Source of the DNA: Streptomyces aureus
Lineage (GTDB): Bacteria > Actinomycetota > Actinomycetes > Streptomycetales > Streptomycetaceae
Direction: 5' to 3'
Assembly (NCBI RefSeq): GCF_001418135.1
Contig: NZ_LIPQ01000024.1
Location: 1-56,503, forward strand
DNA length: 56,503 bases
The notes beneath the pieces were generated by a model that was not told the DNA's origin, did no database searches, and saw nothing but the letters and a program-made list of their open reading frames with translations. A program made the translations under genes and the position numbers. Below are positions 26,142 through 35,944 of this stretch, one piece after another (positions within the stretch are counted from its first letter, which is position 1; each line of letters opens with the position of its first letter).

Positions 26142-26484
26142 TGCGGAGGCTCCTTATCGCTGCCTGTCGTCGTGACGTGGGACCGCAGCGGTACGCGGGC
26201 ATGACGAAAGAAGCCCACGGGGGAGGGGAACCGCCGAGCAGACGGTCCCCGCCACTCCTGGTACGAGGCATGAGCCTAAGGGGCGGAGGTTCGCACTCGT
26301 AATGCAGGGTTGTTGCGCACTGCCGGATGATCATTGCGCACTTGGGTCGCAGACGGGGAAACATTGCGCTCCCCCGCATGAATCCACACATTGGGGGTGT
26401 GAACCGGTCTCCTCCGAGCATTGACTCCTCATGCCCCATGACCCACGCTGCGAGGCCACGACGACCCCCCGATCGGAGGCACAG
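26142..26484. other. divergent regulatory region, permease / SGNH hydrolase
   Basis: This 343-bp region separates the leftward permease from the rightward SGNH hydrolase gene. It contains a near-perfect hairpin at about 26230-26262 in the permease leader (GGGGACCG pairing with CGGTTCCCC, one bulge), then a relatively AT-rich stretch with three TTGCGC boxes at 26313-26370. No gene of its own is evident. Confidence 0.6.
26313..26370. promoter_or_regulatory. three phased TTGCGC direct repeats
   Basis: TTGCGCA starts at 26313 and 26334, and TTGCGCT at 26364, giving spacings of 21 and 30 bp, that is about two and three helical turns. Lrp-type proteins bind phased sites on one DNA face, so these are candidate sites for the adjacent Lrp regulator. 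Confidence 0.4.
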
Positions 26485-27504
26485 GTGGGCTGGCTCGACC
26501 CGGCGCCGTTCCTGCGCGGTACGGCCTGGCTGGACGGGAACCGGCCGGTACGCGCCGATCCCGACGACCTGGAACGGCTGCCGTGGGACATCGCCGAGCG
26601 GGCCGCGCTGCCCATCGGCGTACGGATGGAGTTCACGGCCGCCCCCGGCACGCGCGCGGTGCGGCTGCGCTACCGGGCGGCCGTCCCGCCGTCCGGCGAC
26701 CCGCTCGCCGGACTCCGCCACTGCTTCAGCCTCTGGAGCGGTACGCGGTTCGTCGGCGAGGCCTGTGCCGCGCCGGCCCCCGAGGCCACCGTGACGATCC
26801 CGCTGCCCCCGGGCGGCGGCGTGTTCGCCGTCCACCTCCCGGAGGACCAGGCGCCGGTGCCGCTCGCCCTGCGGGCCCTCGGCGGGGCCCTCTCCCCCGC
26901 CCCCGCGCAGCCCCGCTGGCTGGTCCACGGCGACTCGATCACCGAGGGCTGGTGGTCGACCCGCCCGGCCCACTCCTGGCCCGCCACGGCGGGACGCCTC
27001 CTCGGCCTCGACGCGGTGAACCTCGGGTACGCGGGCGGGGCACGCGGCGAACTCCCGCTCGCCGAACACCTGGCGCGGCTCCCCGGCGAGGTCATCACCC
27101 TCGCGTTCGGCACCAACTGCTGGTCCACGGTGCCCGCGACGGCCGACTGGCTCTACGCCACCGTCAGGGCCTTCGTGGGCCTGGTCCGCCAAGGCCACCC
27201 GGACACCCCGCTGCTGATCGTCTCGCCCGTGCTGCGCCCGGCGGCCGAGCACACCCGCAACGTCCTCGGAGCGACCCTCACGGAGCTGCGCAGGGCCATG
27301 GAGCGGGCCGGCCGGGACCTGGCGGCCGAGGGCGACACACGGCTCCTGGTGCTCCCGGGACGGCCCCTGCTCGGCCCGGAGCACCTGGCGGACGGACTGC
27401 ACCCGGACGACAGGGGCCACGCCAGGATCGCGGCGGCGGTCGCGGAGGCCCTCGGCGGCGTCCTGGAACCCCCGCTCAGGCGTCCGGAGCCGCGAGATCC
27501 CTGA
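26485..27504 (+). CDS. SGNH/GDSL-family hydrolase
   Basis: A 339-residue esterase-like protein. An N-terminal beta-sandwich (about 1-140) of the kind found in carbohydrate-esterase-type SGNH hydrolases precedes the catalytic domain. Block I is HGDSITEG with Ser151, and block V is DGLHPDDRGH near residue 307 with the Asp and His. No signal peptide is seen. I chose GTG 26485, which follows GGAGG; an upstream in-frame ATG at 26431 lacks a ribosome site. The 3' end overlaps the end of the convergent GNAT gene by 29 bp. Confidence 0.78.
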   Translation: MGWLDPAPFLRGTAWLDGNRPVRADPDDLERLPWDIAERAALPIGVRMEFTAAPGTRAVRLRYRAAVPPSGDPLAGLRHCFSLWSGTRFVGEACAAPAPEATVTIPLPPGGGVFAVHLPEDQAPVPLALRALGGALSPAPAQPRWLVHGDSITEGWWSTRPAHSWPATAGRLLGLDAVNLGYAGGARGELPLAEHLARLPGEVITLAFGTNCWSTVPATADWLYATVRAFVGLVRQGHPDTPLLIVSPVLRPAAEHTRNVLGATLTELRRAMERAGRDLAAEGDTRLLVLPGRPLLGPEHLADGLHPDDRGHARIAAAVAEALGGVLEPPLRRPEPRDP

Positions 27505-28000
27505 CCAGGAAGGTGCAGGGATCGGCCTCGTCGTGCGTGCGTCCGTCCGGGTCCGTCCAGCTCCAGCGGTCGGTGTAGGCGACGACGGGCCCGTAGCCGA
27601 GCCGCCGGTACAGCGCCGCCGCCCGTGGGTTGTCGTGCCCCACACCGAGCCCCAGGACGGCCCCGCCGCGCTCCCGCGCCAGCTCTTCGGCCGCGTGGAT
27701 CAGGGCCGTACCGATGCCTTGTCCCCGGAGCTCCGCCCGTACGTCGAGGCCGTTGAACTCCGGGCACTCCCCGACCGCGGCCCGCACCTCGGGGGCCGCG
27801 CAGCCGTCCCAGCGGACCTGTCCGTGGCCGACGGGCACCCCGTCCCGCCAGGCGAGGAGGTACGTGCCCGTCCCGGCCTCCTGGCGCGCGAACCGGTCCG
27901 CGTGGCGCGTCGGCGCCCCGGGCGCGGGAAGGTGCCGGTCGAGCAGGGGCAGGTCGGCGGCGCGGCAGGGCCGGATCTCCGTACGGTCCACATGATCCAT
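27476..28000 (-). CDS. GNAT-family N-acetyltransferase
   Basis: A 174-residue single-domain acetyltransferase. The acetyl-CoA pyrophosphate loop is seen as RGQGIGTALI (about 93-102) and the motif B part as NPRAAALYRRLGY near 130. The substrate is unknown. It starts just before the GuaB1 terminator region and its last 29 bp overlap the SGNH hydrolase gene on the other strand. Confidence 0.82.
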   Translation of the reverse strand: MDHVDRTEIRPCRAADLPLLDRHLPAPGAPTRHADRFARQEAGTGTYLLAWRDGVPVGHGQVRWDGCAAPEVRAAVGECPEFNGLDVRAELRGQGIGTALIHAAEELARERGGAVLGLGVGHDNPRAAALYRRLGYGPVVAYTDRWSWTDPDGRTHDEADPCTFLVRDLAAPDA

Positions 28001-28024
28001 GCGGCGACCGTACGGGACGACGAC

Positions 28025-28054
28025 GGGCCCCCGGGAAGGTTTTCCCGGGGGCCC
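28025..28054 (-). terminator. terminator after guaB1
   Basis: A perfect 13-bp stem (GGGCCCCCGGGAA with its complement) and GGTT loop lie 24 bp after the guaB1 stop on the minus strand. Confidence 0.65.
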
Positions 28055-28077
28055 GCTCACGTCACGACGTGACGGTA

Positions 28078-29625
<1,548 letters not shown>

Positions 29626-29958
29626 TCATCCGAGGCTTGCGGCAGGGGCTTCGTCGGATCCTCCGAAGGCCGCCCCCAGGGCGACGAGGACCGTGAGGTG
29701 GGTGGGGCGCTGAACGACGGCGGTGGCGAAGACGTCCTGGGCGGTCCGCCACTCGCGCGGGCGCGTCCTGGCGTACTCCTGCCAGCCGGTGACGACGAGG
29801 GTGACCGGCTCGGGCAGATCGGTGAGGCAGTCGGCGAGGGCGTCCCAGTTCCGGCCGAACCAGTCGGGCAGGTCGAGGACGGTGGCGCACCGGTCCATGA
29901 GTCCGGCCTTGTCCGTGACGCCGGCCAGATCGAGGACGACGGGATCGTCAATCCTCAT
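29626..29958 (-). CDS. barstar-family RNase inhibitor
   Basis: A 110-residue protein with the barstar fold signature DLPDWFGRNWDALADCLTDL (about 29-48), which carries the inhibitory helix and Asp residues that fill the RNase active site. It follows and overlaps the RNase Sa-like gene by 11 bp, so toxin and inhibitor are co-translated. It is cytosolic and should protect the cell from its own RNase before export. Confidence 0.9.
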   Translation of the reverse strand: MRIDDPVVLDLAGVTDKAGLMDRCATVLDLPDWFGRNWDALADCLTDLPEPVTLVVTGWQEYARTRPREWRTAQDVFATAVVQRPTHLTVLVALGAAFGGSDEAPAASLG

Positions 29959-30385
29959 CCGTGATCACCTCCCGGAAGGTCTCGTAGTGGTCGTCGGTCC
30001 AGTAGATCTCGCCGTCCCGCCCGGTCACGATCCGGCGCGCTCCGCGGTCGCGTTCGCCGGGGGTCTTCACGGTGTACTCGCGGTAGTAGCCGCGTTGTTC
30101 GCGGGGCAGGATGCGCTCGAAGTTGGAGAAGACGGCGCCGTCCCTGGCGTACGGGTACGGGCCGCCGCGCGCGATGAGGACGAGCGTCTCGCGCGCCTCG
30201 GGCGGCAGGTCGGCGGCCCGCACGGTGGGCAGTCCGGAGGTTCCGGTGGGCGCGGCGGCCTCGGTGGCGACGGCGGTCGTGCGGGCGGTGGCGACCGGTC
30301 CGGCACCGCCGCTCGACGAGGAGCACCCGGCCAGGAGGACACAGAGGACGAGCGCGAGGAACACGCGCGAGGGCCGGAGCGACAT
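29948..30385 (-). CDS. RNase Sa/barnase-like ribonuclease, predicted lipoprotein
   Basis: A 145-residue protein. A lipoprotein signal with lipobox LAGC (Cys21) is followed by a Ser/Ala/Thr-rich spacer and a guanyl-specific RNase domain (about 54-142) very close to Streptomyces RNase Sa. Catalytic residues are visible: Glu103 (REYTV), Arg114 and Arg118 (RGARRIV), His133 (DDHYETF). The two cysteines that form the disulfide of RNase Sa are missing. It would be attached to the outer face of the membrane. The barstar gene follows at once. Confidence 0.88.
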   Translation of the reverse strand: MSLRPSRVFLALVLCVLLAGCSSSSGGAGPVATARTTAVATEAAAPTGTSGLPTVRAADLPPEARETLVLIARGGPYPYARDGAVFSNFERILPREQRGYYREYTVKTPGERDRGARRIVTGRDGEIYWTDDHYETFREVITDED

Positions 30386-30419
30386 GTCCCGAACATACCG
30401 TTGCGGGATGGCTCCGGCC

Positions 30420-30469
30420 CTCGATCGACTCGGCCGACGGGGTCCTCGATCGACTCGGCCGACGGGATC
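30420..30469. repeat. 25-bp tandem duplication
   Basis: Two adjacent 25-bp units starting CTCGATCGACTCGGCC differ by one base and fill much of the 89-bp gap between the RNase gene and the SorC-type regulator. They may overlap the RNase promoter. Confidence 0.85.
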
Positions 30470-30474
30470 CTCGT

Positions 30475-31500
30475 TCAGACGCCGTCCGGGTCCGTCCGGT
30501 CGAGCGCCGGGTGGGTACCCGGGCTGGACTCGGTGAGCAGGTAGTCCGCCGCGGCGCGGTCGGTGACCAGGCTGGTGACGAGGCCGGAGCGGAGCACCGC
30601 GCCGATCGCCGCCGCCTTGCGCTGGCCGCCCGCGATGGCCACGACCTCGGGGATCCGGCGCAGCCGGTCCGCCTCGACGGTGATGCAGCGCTCGCCCAGG
30701 TCGCGGCCGACCCGGCGCCCCTCGGCGTCGAAGAGGTGCGCGGACATCTCGGCGGCGACGCCGAGCGAGGCGTAGTGGGCGCGTTCCTCGTCCGAGAGCA
30801 TGTCGTGGACGGTCGAGATGCCCGGCTCCCAGGAGCCGATGGAGACGCAGGCGACGGTCACCTTGTCGAAGTACTCGAAGGCCCGCGCGATGCCGGTCTG
30901 GCTGCGCAGCGCCGCCGCGGTCGCCGGGTCCGGCAGCAGCATGGGAGCGTAGATCGGGTGCGCCTCGCCGCCGGACACCTGGGCGGCACGGCGGACGGCC
31001 TCGACGGATCCGCGCTCGGCGGTGCCGGCGTCGTACACACCGGTGAGCTGGACGACGGTGCACGGAGGCAGCCGGTCGAGCGCCGCCGCCATGTGGATGG
31101 TGGAGCGACCCCAGGCGAGGCCCAGGACGTCGCCCTCGGTCACCAGCTCGCCGAGCAGGTCGGCCGCGACCTCGCCGAGGTTCTCGGGGTCGGGCGACTC
31201 GTCCTCGCCCTCCGCCGGGGATTCGACGACGACGGCGTGGCGGAGCCCGTAGCGGGCACGGAGCGCGTCGGAGCGCTCGGCGTCCAGCTCGGCCGGTACG
31301 CGGATCTCGATGCGTACGAGATCGCGCTCCAGGGCGGTCTCCAGGACCCTGGCCACCTTGAAGCGGCTCACGCCGAACTCCTCGGCGATCTGGATCTTGG
31401 ACTTGCCCTCGAGGTAGAAGCGACGGGCCATGGCCGCCGCCTGCACCAGCTCCGCGGGGCCCATCCGCAGGGCTGACCGTCCCGCCGACATACCCGCCAC
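30475..31500 (-). CDS. SorC/DeoR-type sugar-binding regulator
   Basis: A 341-residue regulator. An N-terminal HTH (about 30-60, IQIAEEFGVSRFKVARVLETA) precedes a sugar-binding domain of the SorC family (about 80-330), with GLAWGRSTIHMAAAL as the phosphosugar-binding start. The effector is likely a sugar phosphate. It starts at a GTG, and four 14-bp tandem repeats lie 15-70 bp upstream, suggesting autoregulation. rpe, a pentose-phosphate gene, lies next upstream on the same strand. Confidence 0.87.
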   Translation of the reverse strand: MAGMSAGRSALRMGPAELVQAAAMARRFYLEGKSKIQIAEEFGVSRFKVARVLETALERDLVRIEIRVPAELDAERSDALRARYGLRHAVVVESPAEGEDESPDPENLGEVAADLLGELVTEGDVLGLAWGRSTIHMAAALDRLPPCTVVQLTGVYDAGTAERGSVEAVRRAAQVSGGEAHPIYAPMLLPDPATAAALRSQTGIARAFEYFDKVTVACVSIGSWEPGISTVHDMLSDEERAHYASLGVAAEMSAHLFDAEGRRVGRDLGERCITVEADRLRRIPEVVAIAGGQRKAAAIGAVLRSGLVTSLVTDRAAADYLLTESSPGTHPALDRTDPDGV

Positions 31501-31514
31501 CGCGATCTCCTCAC

Positions 31515-31570
31515 CTGTTCACGTACCGCTGTTCACGTACCGACGTTCATGTACCGCTGTTCGCGTACCG
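31515..31570. repeat. four tandem 14-bp repeats upstream of SorC-type gene
   Basis: Units at 31515-31528, 31529-31542, 31543-31556 and 31557-31570 read CTGTTCACGTACCG (twice exactly), ACGTTCATGTACCG and CTGTTCGCGTACCG. The array ends 15 bp before the GTG of the regulator, within its leader or promoter. A multimeric regulator could bind it. Confidence 0.9.
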
Positions 31571-31671
31571 CTGTCGTTCACACTCTGGACTCGCCGTCCA
31601 TCCTGTCAGATACGGCGGGCCTTGATCAGTCCTGTCGGCTGCCCGACGGACCGCGTTCATCGGCCGGAGGC

Positions 31672-32355
31672 TCAGTGGCCACACGCCCACGGGGCGGCGG
31701 CCGTCACGGCCTCCGCGCGGGCCCGCAGCGAGGCGACGGCGGCGGCCGGGTCGGCCGCGCCGTAGACCGCGGAACCCGCCACGAAGACATCGGCGCCGGC
31801 CTCCGCGCACCGCTCGATCGTCGACTCGGCGACCCCGCCGTCGACCTGGAGCCACAGCTCCAGACCGTGCTTGGAGATCAGCTCACGGGTACGACGGATC
31901 TTGGGCAGCATGATGTCGAGGAAGGCCTGACCGCCGAAGCCGGGCTCGACGGTCATGATCAGCAGCATGTCGAGCTCGGGGAGCAGGTCCTCGTACGGCT
32001 CGATGGGCGTGGCCGGCTTGAGCGCCATCGAGGCGCGCGCGCCCTTGGCCCGGATCTCGCGCGCGAGCCGGACGGGCGCCGCCGCCGCCTCGACGTGGAA
32101 GGTCACCGAACCGGCGCCCGCCTCGACGTACTGGGGCGCCCAGCGGTCGGGGTCCTCGATCATCAGGTGGCAGTCGAGGGGAGTGTCGGTCGCGCGGGCG
32201 AGCGACTCCACGATCGGCACACCCAGGGTCAGGTTGGGCACGAAGTGGTTGTCCATCACATCGACGTGGAGCCAGTCCGCCCCGTCGACGGCCTTCGCCT
32301 CATCGGCGAGCCGGGCGAAGTCCGCGGACAGGATGCTGGGGTTGATCTGCGCCAT
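31672..32355 (-). CDS. rpe: ribulose-phosphate 3-epimerase
   Basis: A 227-residue (beta/alpha)8 enzyme that interconverts ribulose 5-phosphate and xylulose 5-phosphate. Family motifs are present: [26 protein letters not shown] with the catalytic Asp and metal-binding His, [15 protein letters not shown] and VDGGV. It lies 150 bp after the rsmB stop on the same strand, so it may belong to the fmt-rsmB-rpe transcript. Confidence 0.96.
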   Translation of the reverse strand: MAQINPSILSADFARLADEAKAVDGADWLHVDVMDNHFVPNLTLGVPIVESLARATDTPLDCHLMIEDPDRWAPQYVEAGAGSVTFHVEAAAAPVRLAREIRAKGARASMALKPATPIEPYEDLLPELDMLLIMTVEPGFGGQAFLDIMLPKIRRTRELISKHGLELWLQVDGGVAESTIERCAEAGADVFVAGSAVYGAADPAAAVASLRARAEAVTAAAPWACGH

Positions 32356-32505
32356 GAGCCAAGCCTCCCACGTTCTTGGGCACTTCTTTGCCGCCGAGCG
32401 GTTTCGGATGCGGTCCAGACCACTTTCGGTGCGAAGCGACGAGCCGGGACCGGCGCAGACCGGGAGATTACGGTCAGGTGATCGAAGGGTCGGAGGACCG
32501 CGGGG

Positions 32506-33918
32506 TCACGCCGTGCGGCGGATGAGCGCCAGATACATGGCGTCCGTGCCGTGCAGATGCGGCCAGAGCTGGAGATCCGGACCGTCGCCGAGGGCCGGAA
32601 CGCCCGGCAGCAGCGGGCGGGCGTCGATCAGCTCGCCGCCGCCGACCTTCTTCAGGACGTCGTCGACGACCACCCGGGTCTCGGCGAGGTGCGGCGAGCA
32701 GGTCGCGTACCCCACGACACCGCCGACCCGGACGGCGCCGAGCGCCTCGGTGAGCAGGGCGCGCTGGAGCGGCGCGAAGCCGTCCAGGTCCTCGGGACGA
32801 CGCCGCCAGCGGGCCTCGGGGCGACGGCGCAGGGCGCCGAGGCCCGAGCAGGGCACGTCCATGAGGACCCGGTCGAAGGAGCCGGGGCGCCACGGCGGGC
32901 GGGTGCCGTCGGCGGCGATCACCTGGTACGGGCCCGGGTTGCCGGCGAGGGCGCGCTCGACGAGGCGCGCGCGGTGCGGCTGCTTCTCGGAGGCGAGCAG
33001 GGCGGCGCCCCGCTCGGAGGCGAGGGCCGCCAGGAGCGCGGCCTTGCCGCCGGGGCCCGCGCAGCCGTCGAGCCAGCGGGCGTCGGGGCCGTCGAGCGGC
33101 GCGTTGGCGAGGGCGATCGCGACGAGCTGGCTGCCCTCGTCCTGGACGCCGGCCCGGCCGTCCTTGACCGCCTCGATGGCGCCGGGCTCGCCGCCCTCGG
33201 CCATGCGCACGGCGTACGGCGACCAGCGTCCCGGCAGGGTCTCGGTGGCCTCGGCGAGCTCGTCGGTGGTGGACCGTCCTGGACGGGCGACGAGGGTGAC
33301 CTCGGGGCGCTCGTTGTCGGCCTCCAGGAGGTCCTCGATCCCGGCGCGGCCGCCGCCGAGGGAGTCCCAGAGCGCCGAGACGACCCAGCGGGGGTGCGAG
33401 TGGACGACGGCGAGGTGGTCCTCGGGGTCGGCGTCGTACGGCGGGGCGACCTGCGCCACCCAGGCGTCGAGGTCCTGCTGCGAGATCTTCCGCAGCACGG
33501 CGTTCACGAACTTGGCCCGCCCGTCGCCGAGCACGACCCGCGCCAGCTCGACGCTGGCGGAGACGGCGGCGTGGGTCGGGATCCGGGTGCCGAGCAGCTG
33601 GTGGGCGCCGAGCGCGAGCACGTCGAGCACCGGCGGGTCGACCTCGCGCAGCGGCCGGTCGATGCAGGCGGCGATGATCGCGTCGTACGTGCCCTGGCGG
33701 CGCAGCGTCCCGTAGACCAGCTCGGTCGCGAGCGCCGCGTCCCGGCCGTCGAAGTCGCCGCCCTCGCGTGCCTTCTTGAGGAGCGGCGGCAGCACGAGGT
33801 TCGCGTAGGCGTCCCGCTCGTCCACCGCCCTCAGCGCCTCGAAGGCGAGCATCCGGACGGGGTCCTTCTGGGGCCGCCGGTAGGGCTTGTGGGGACGGCG
33901 ACGTGCCTGCTCGCTCAA
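32506..33918 (-). CDS. rsmB: 16S rRNA (cytosine-967-C5) methyltransferase RsmB
   Basis: A 470-residue RNA methyltransferase (also called Sun or Fmu). An N-terminal NusB-like RNA-binding domain (about 20-150) is joined to an SAM-dependent domain with DGCAGPGGKA (motif I) and both catalytic cysteines, in DVPCSGLG and YATCSPHLAET. I chose a TTG start at 33918 (LSEQARRRP), preceded by GGAG. The open frame reaches further upstream but that part is not conserved-looking. fmt lies next upstream. Confidence 0.9.
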   Translation of the reverse strand: MSEQARRRPHKPYRRPQKDPVRMLAFEALRAVDERDAYANLVLPPLLKKAREGGDFDGRDAALATELVYGTLRRQGTYDAIIAACIDRPLREVDPPVLDVLALGAHQLLGTRIPTHAAVSASVELARVVLGDGRAKFVNAVLRKISQQDLDAWVAQVAPPYDADPEDHLAVVHSHPRWVVSALWDSLGGGRAGIEDLLEADNERPEVTLVARPGRSTTDELAEATETLPGRWSPYAVRMAEGGEPGAIEAVKDGRAGVQDEGSQLVAIALANAPLDGPDARWLDGCAGPGGKAALLAALASERGAALLASEKQPHRARLVERALAGNPGPYQVIAADGTRPPWRPGSFDRVLMDVPCSGLGALRRRPEARWRRRPEDLDGFAPLQRALLTEALGAVRVGGVVGYATCSPHLAETRVVVDDVLKKVGGGELIDARPLLPGVPALGDGPDLQLWPHLHGTDAMYLALIRRTA

Positions 33919-34091
33919 AGGTGCTCCGCGTGACGAAATGACGAGGTCGAACCCCCCAAGCCTACGTCCGCCGCGCCCCCACCCGCTCCCGGGCCCGAAG
34001 GGGGCCTCGCCTCCCGTCAATCCACGGGGCTCCGGGGGTCCTGCCCCGCGCCGGCCCCCGGCGGCTCCGAGAGCCTCGCTCCCGCCGGCCC

Positions 34092-34110
34092 CGAGGCTTC
34101 GGGAGCCTCG
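34092..34110 (-). terminator. possible hairpin between fmt and rsmB
   Basis: A 7-bp stem (CGAGGCT with AGCCTCG) with a 5-nt loop lies in the GC-rich 223-bp gap between fmt and rsmB. It is short, and readthrough from fmt into rsmB is possible. Confidence 0.3.
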
Positions 34111-34141
34111 CCTCGCGTCGGTCCGCGGGTCCGCGGGGGCC

Positions 34142-35074
34142 TCAGACGCCGAGGACCTCGCCCGGCGCGATGCGCACGCCGCGCGCCCAGTCGGCGGCCT
34201 TCATCGGCTTCTTGCCCTGGGGCTGCACCCAGAGGAGCTCGACGGCGTACGAGCCGGTGCCCGCGTACACGTTGTTCTTGCCCGCGGCGAGCTGCCCCGG
34301 GGTCAGGTCGGTGCGGTCGGGCAGCGGGGTGACCTGGATCAGCTTGAGGCGCTCGCCCCGGAAGACCGTCCAGGCGCCGGGGGCCGGGGTGCAGCCGCGG
34401 ACCACCCGGTCCACCCGCAGCGCGGGGGCGGCGAAGTCGACGTGGGCGTCCTCGACCTGGATCTTCGGGGCGAGGGTGATCCCCTCGACCGGCTGCGGAA
34501 CGGCCTGGAGCGCACCGTCCTCGATGCCGTCCATGGTGGCGGCGAGCAGCCCGGCACCGGCGAACGCGAGCCGGGTGAGGAGGTCGCCGCTGGTGTCGGT
34601 GGGCCGGATGTCCTCGGTGACGACGCCGTAGACCGGGCCGGAGTCCAGGCCCTCCTCGATCAGGAAGGTGGACGCGCCCGTCACCTCGTCGCCCGCCATC
34701 AGCGAGTGCTGCACGGGTGCCGCGCCCCGCCAGGCCGGCAGGAGCGAGAAGTGCAGGTTGACCCAGCCGCGCGCGGGGATGTCGAGGGCGACCTTGGGCA
34801 GCAGCGCGCCGTAGGCGACGACGGGGCAGCAGTCCGGGGCGATCTCCCGCAGCCGGGCGAGGAAGTCCTCGTCGCGGGGCCTGGCCGGCTTCAGGACCTC
34901 GATCCCGGCCTCCTCCGCCCGCTGGGCCACCGGGCTGGCGACGAGCCGCCGACCGCGGCCGGCCGGGGCGTCCGGCCGGGTGACGACAGCGGCCACCTCG
35001 TGCCGGCCGGAGGCGAGCAGGGCGTCCAGGGCGGGAACGGCGACCTCGGGGGTGCCTGCGAAGACGAGCTTCAT
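34142..35074 (-). CDS. fmt: methionyl-tRNA formyltransferase
   Basis: A 310-residue enzyme that formylates initiator Met-tRNA with 10-formyl-THF. The N-terminal glycinamide-formyltransferase-like domain has the catalytic [17 protein letters not shown] (Asn, His) and the C-terminal domain binds tRNA. The start is ATG ([15 protein letters not shown]). It heads the leftward group fmt-rsmB(-rpe) and is divergent from the HTH gene at 35302. Confidence 0.96.
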   Translation of the reverse strand: MKLVFAGTPEVAVPALDALLASGRHEVAAVVTRPDAPAGRGRRLVASPVAQRAEEAGIEVLKPARPRDEDFLARLREIAPDCCPVVAYGALLPKVALDIPARGWVNLHFSLLPAWRGAAPVQHSLMAGDEVTGASTFLIEEGLDSGPVYGVVTEDIRPTDTSGDLLTRLAFAGAGLLAATMDGIEDGALQAVPQPVEGITLAPKIQVEDAHVDFAAPALRVDRVVRGCTPAPGAWTVFRGERLKLIQVTPLPDRTDLTPGQLAAGKNNVYAGTGSYAVELLWVQPQGKKPMKAADWARGVRIAPGEVLGV

Positions 35075-35220
35075 GAGTGTCGACTGCCTGTCTCTCCGGG
35101 GGCTTTACGGGCAGCGCACCAGTCTAGGGGCCCCTGATGGAGGGGGCGTACGGAAGGACGAGCGCCCCGCGCATATGCGTGTACGCCCCCGCAGCGTGAC
35201 CCAACCCCGGGTAGCGCGTT

Positions 35221-35238
35221 GGTCAAGAGAGATTGACC
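35221..35238. promoter_or_regulatory. inverted repeat before HTH gene
   Basis: GGTCAA and TTGACC are separated by GAGAGA, 64 bp before the HTH gene start, in the divergent region with fmt. It could be an operator for that HTH protein or part of a promoter (TTGACC). Confidence 0.35.
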
Positions 35239-35301
35239 GAATCGGGTCGCCGTTCCCCCCTGCGGCCCTTCCCCTTACATGCCGGTTCGAGAGGCTTTCA
35301 C

Positions 35302-35820
35302 ATGGCCGACCACGCAACCCACGACGCCCAGGCTCGGGCGAGTCTGCACCTGCTGGTGCGGGACATCGAGCGGGTACGGCGGCAGGTGGACGCACTGCGC
35401 ACGCTCACGGCCCAGCTGGGCAATGTCTACCGCCCTCGCCGCTCCGGCCCGTCCACGGGCTTCGTCGTCTACGGGCGGGCCCCCGCCCCCACCGTTCGTC
35501 TCGCCCAGGAGCTGCGGGACAGTGTCGAGACCCTGGTGACCGCCGCGGTCGACTTCGACCGCTCGCTCGGGTTCTCCTGGGACGCGGTGGGCTCCGCGCT
35601 CGGAGTCACCAAGCAGGCCGTCCACCGCCGTTACGGTGCCCGGCGCGCACCCCAGCCGGGCGTCGGCATCGACCAGGACCCGATCGTGGAGCCGAGCGCG
35701 ACCCGCACGCTCCCCTCGGTCCCCGCCGCCCGCTCGATGCCCCCGCAGCCGACCTCGGGCAGCGCCTCCCTCCGCGAGGAGCCGCGGACGTCGGCCTTCC
35801 CCAGCCCTCGCAACGGCTGA
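35302..35820 (+). CDS. small helix-turn-helix protein
   Basis: A 172-residue protein. A helical N-terminal half ([23 protein letters not shown], coiled-coil-like, listed in parts) is followed by an HTH at about 91-112 ([22 protein letters not shown]) and an unstructured Pro/Ser-rich tail. It is an actinobacterial gene conserved between fmt and priA. It probably binds DNA; targets are unknown. I used the ATG at 35302, after a GAGAGG site. Confidence 0.75.
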   Translation: MADHATHDAQARASLHLLVRDIERVRRQVDALRTLTAQLGNVYRPRRSGPSTGFVVYGRAPAPTVRLAQELRDSVETLVTAAVDFDRSLGFSWDAVGSALGVTKQAVHRRYGARRAPQPGVGIDQDPIVEPSATRTLPSVPAARSMPPQPTSGSASLREEPRTSAFPSPRNG

Positions 35821-35944
35821 CCCGCGAGCGCCCCACGGCCGCCCGCCCCCACGGGGGCGGGCGGCCGTCGCACGTGCCGGGCGCTCGACGCCGTGCCGGC
35901 GGCCGCCCCGCGCGCCGCCCGCCCGCTCCACGCCCCGCGGCCCG

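Noticed and set aside
31515..31570. CRISPR array.
   Set aside because: The units are 14 bp, directly adjacent and without spacers, and no cas gene is present.
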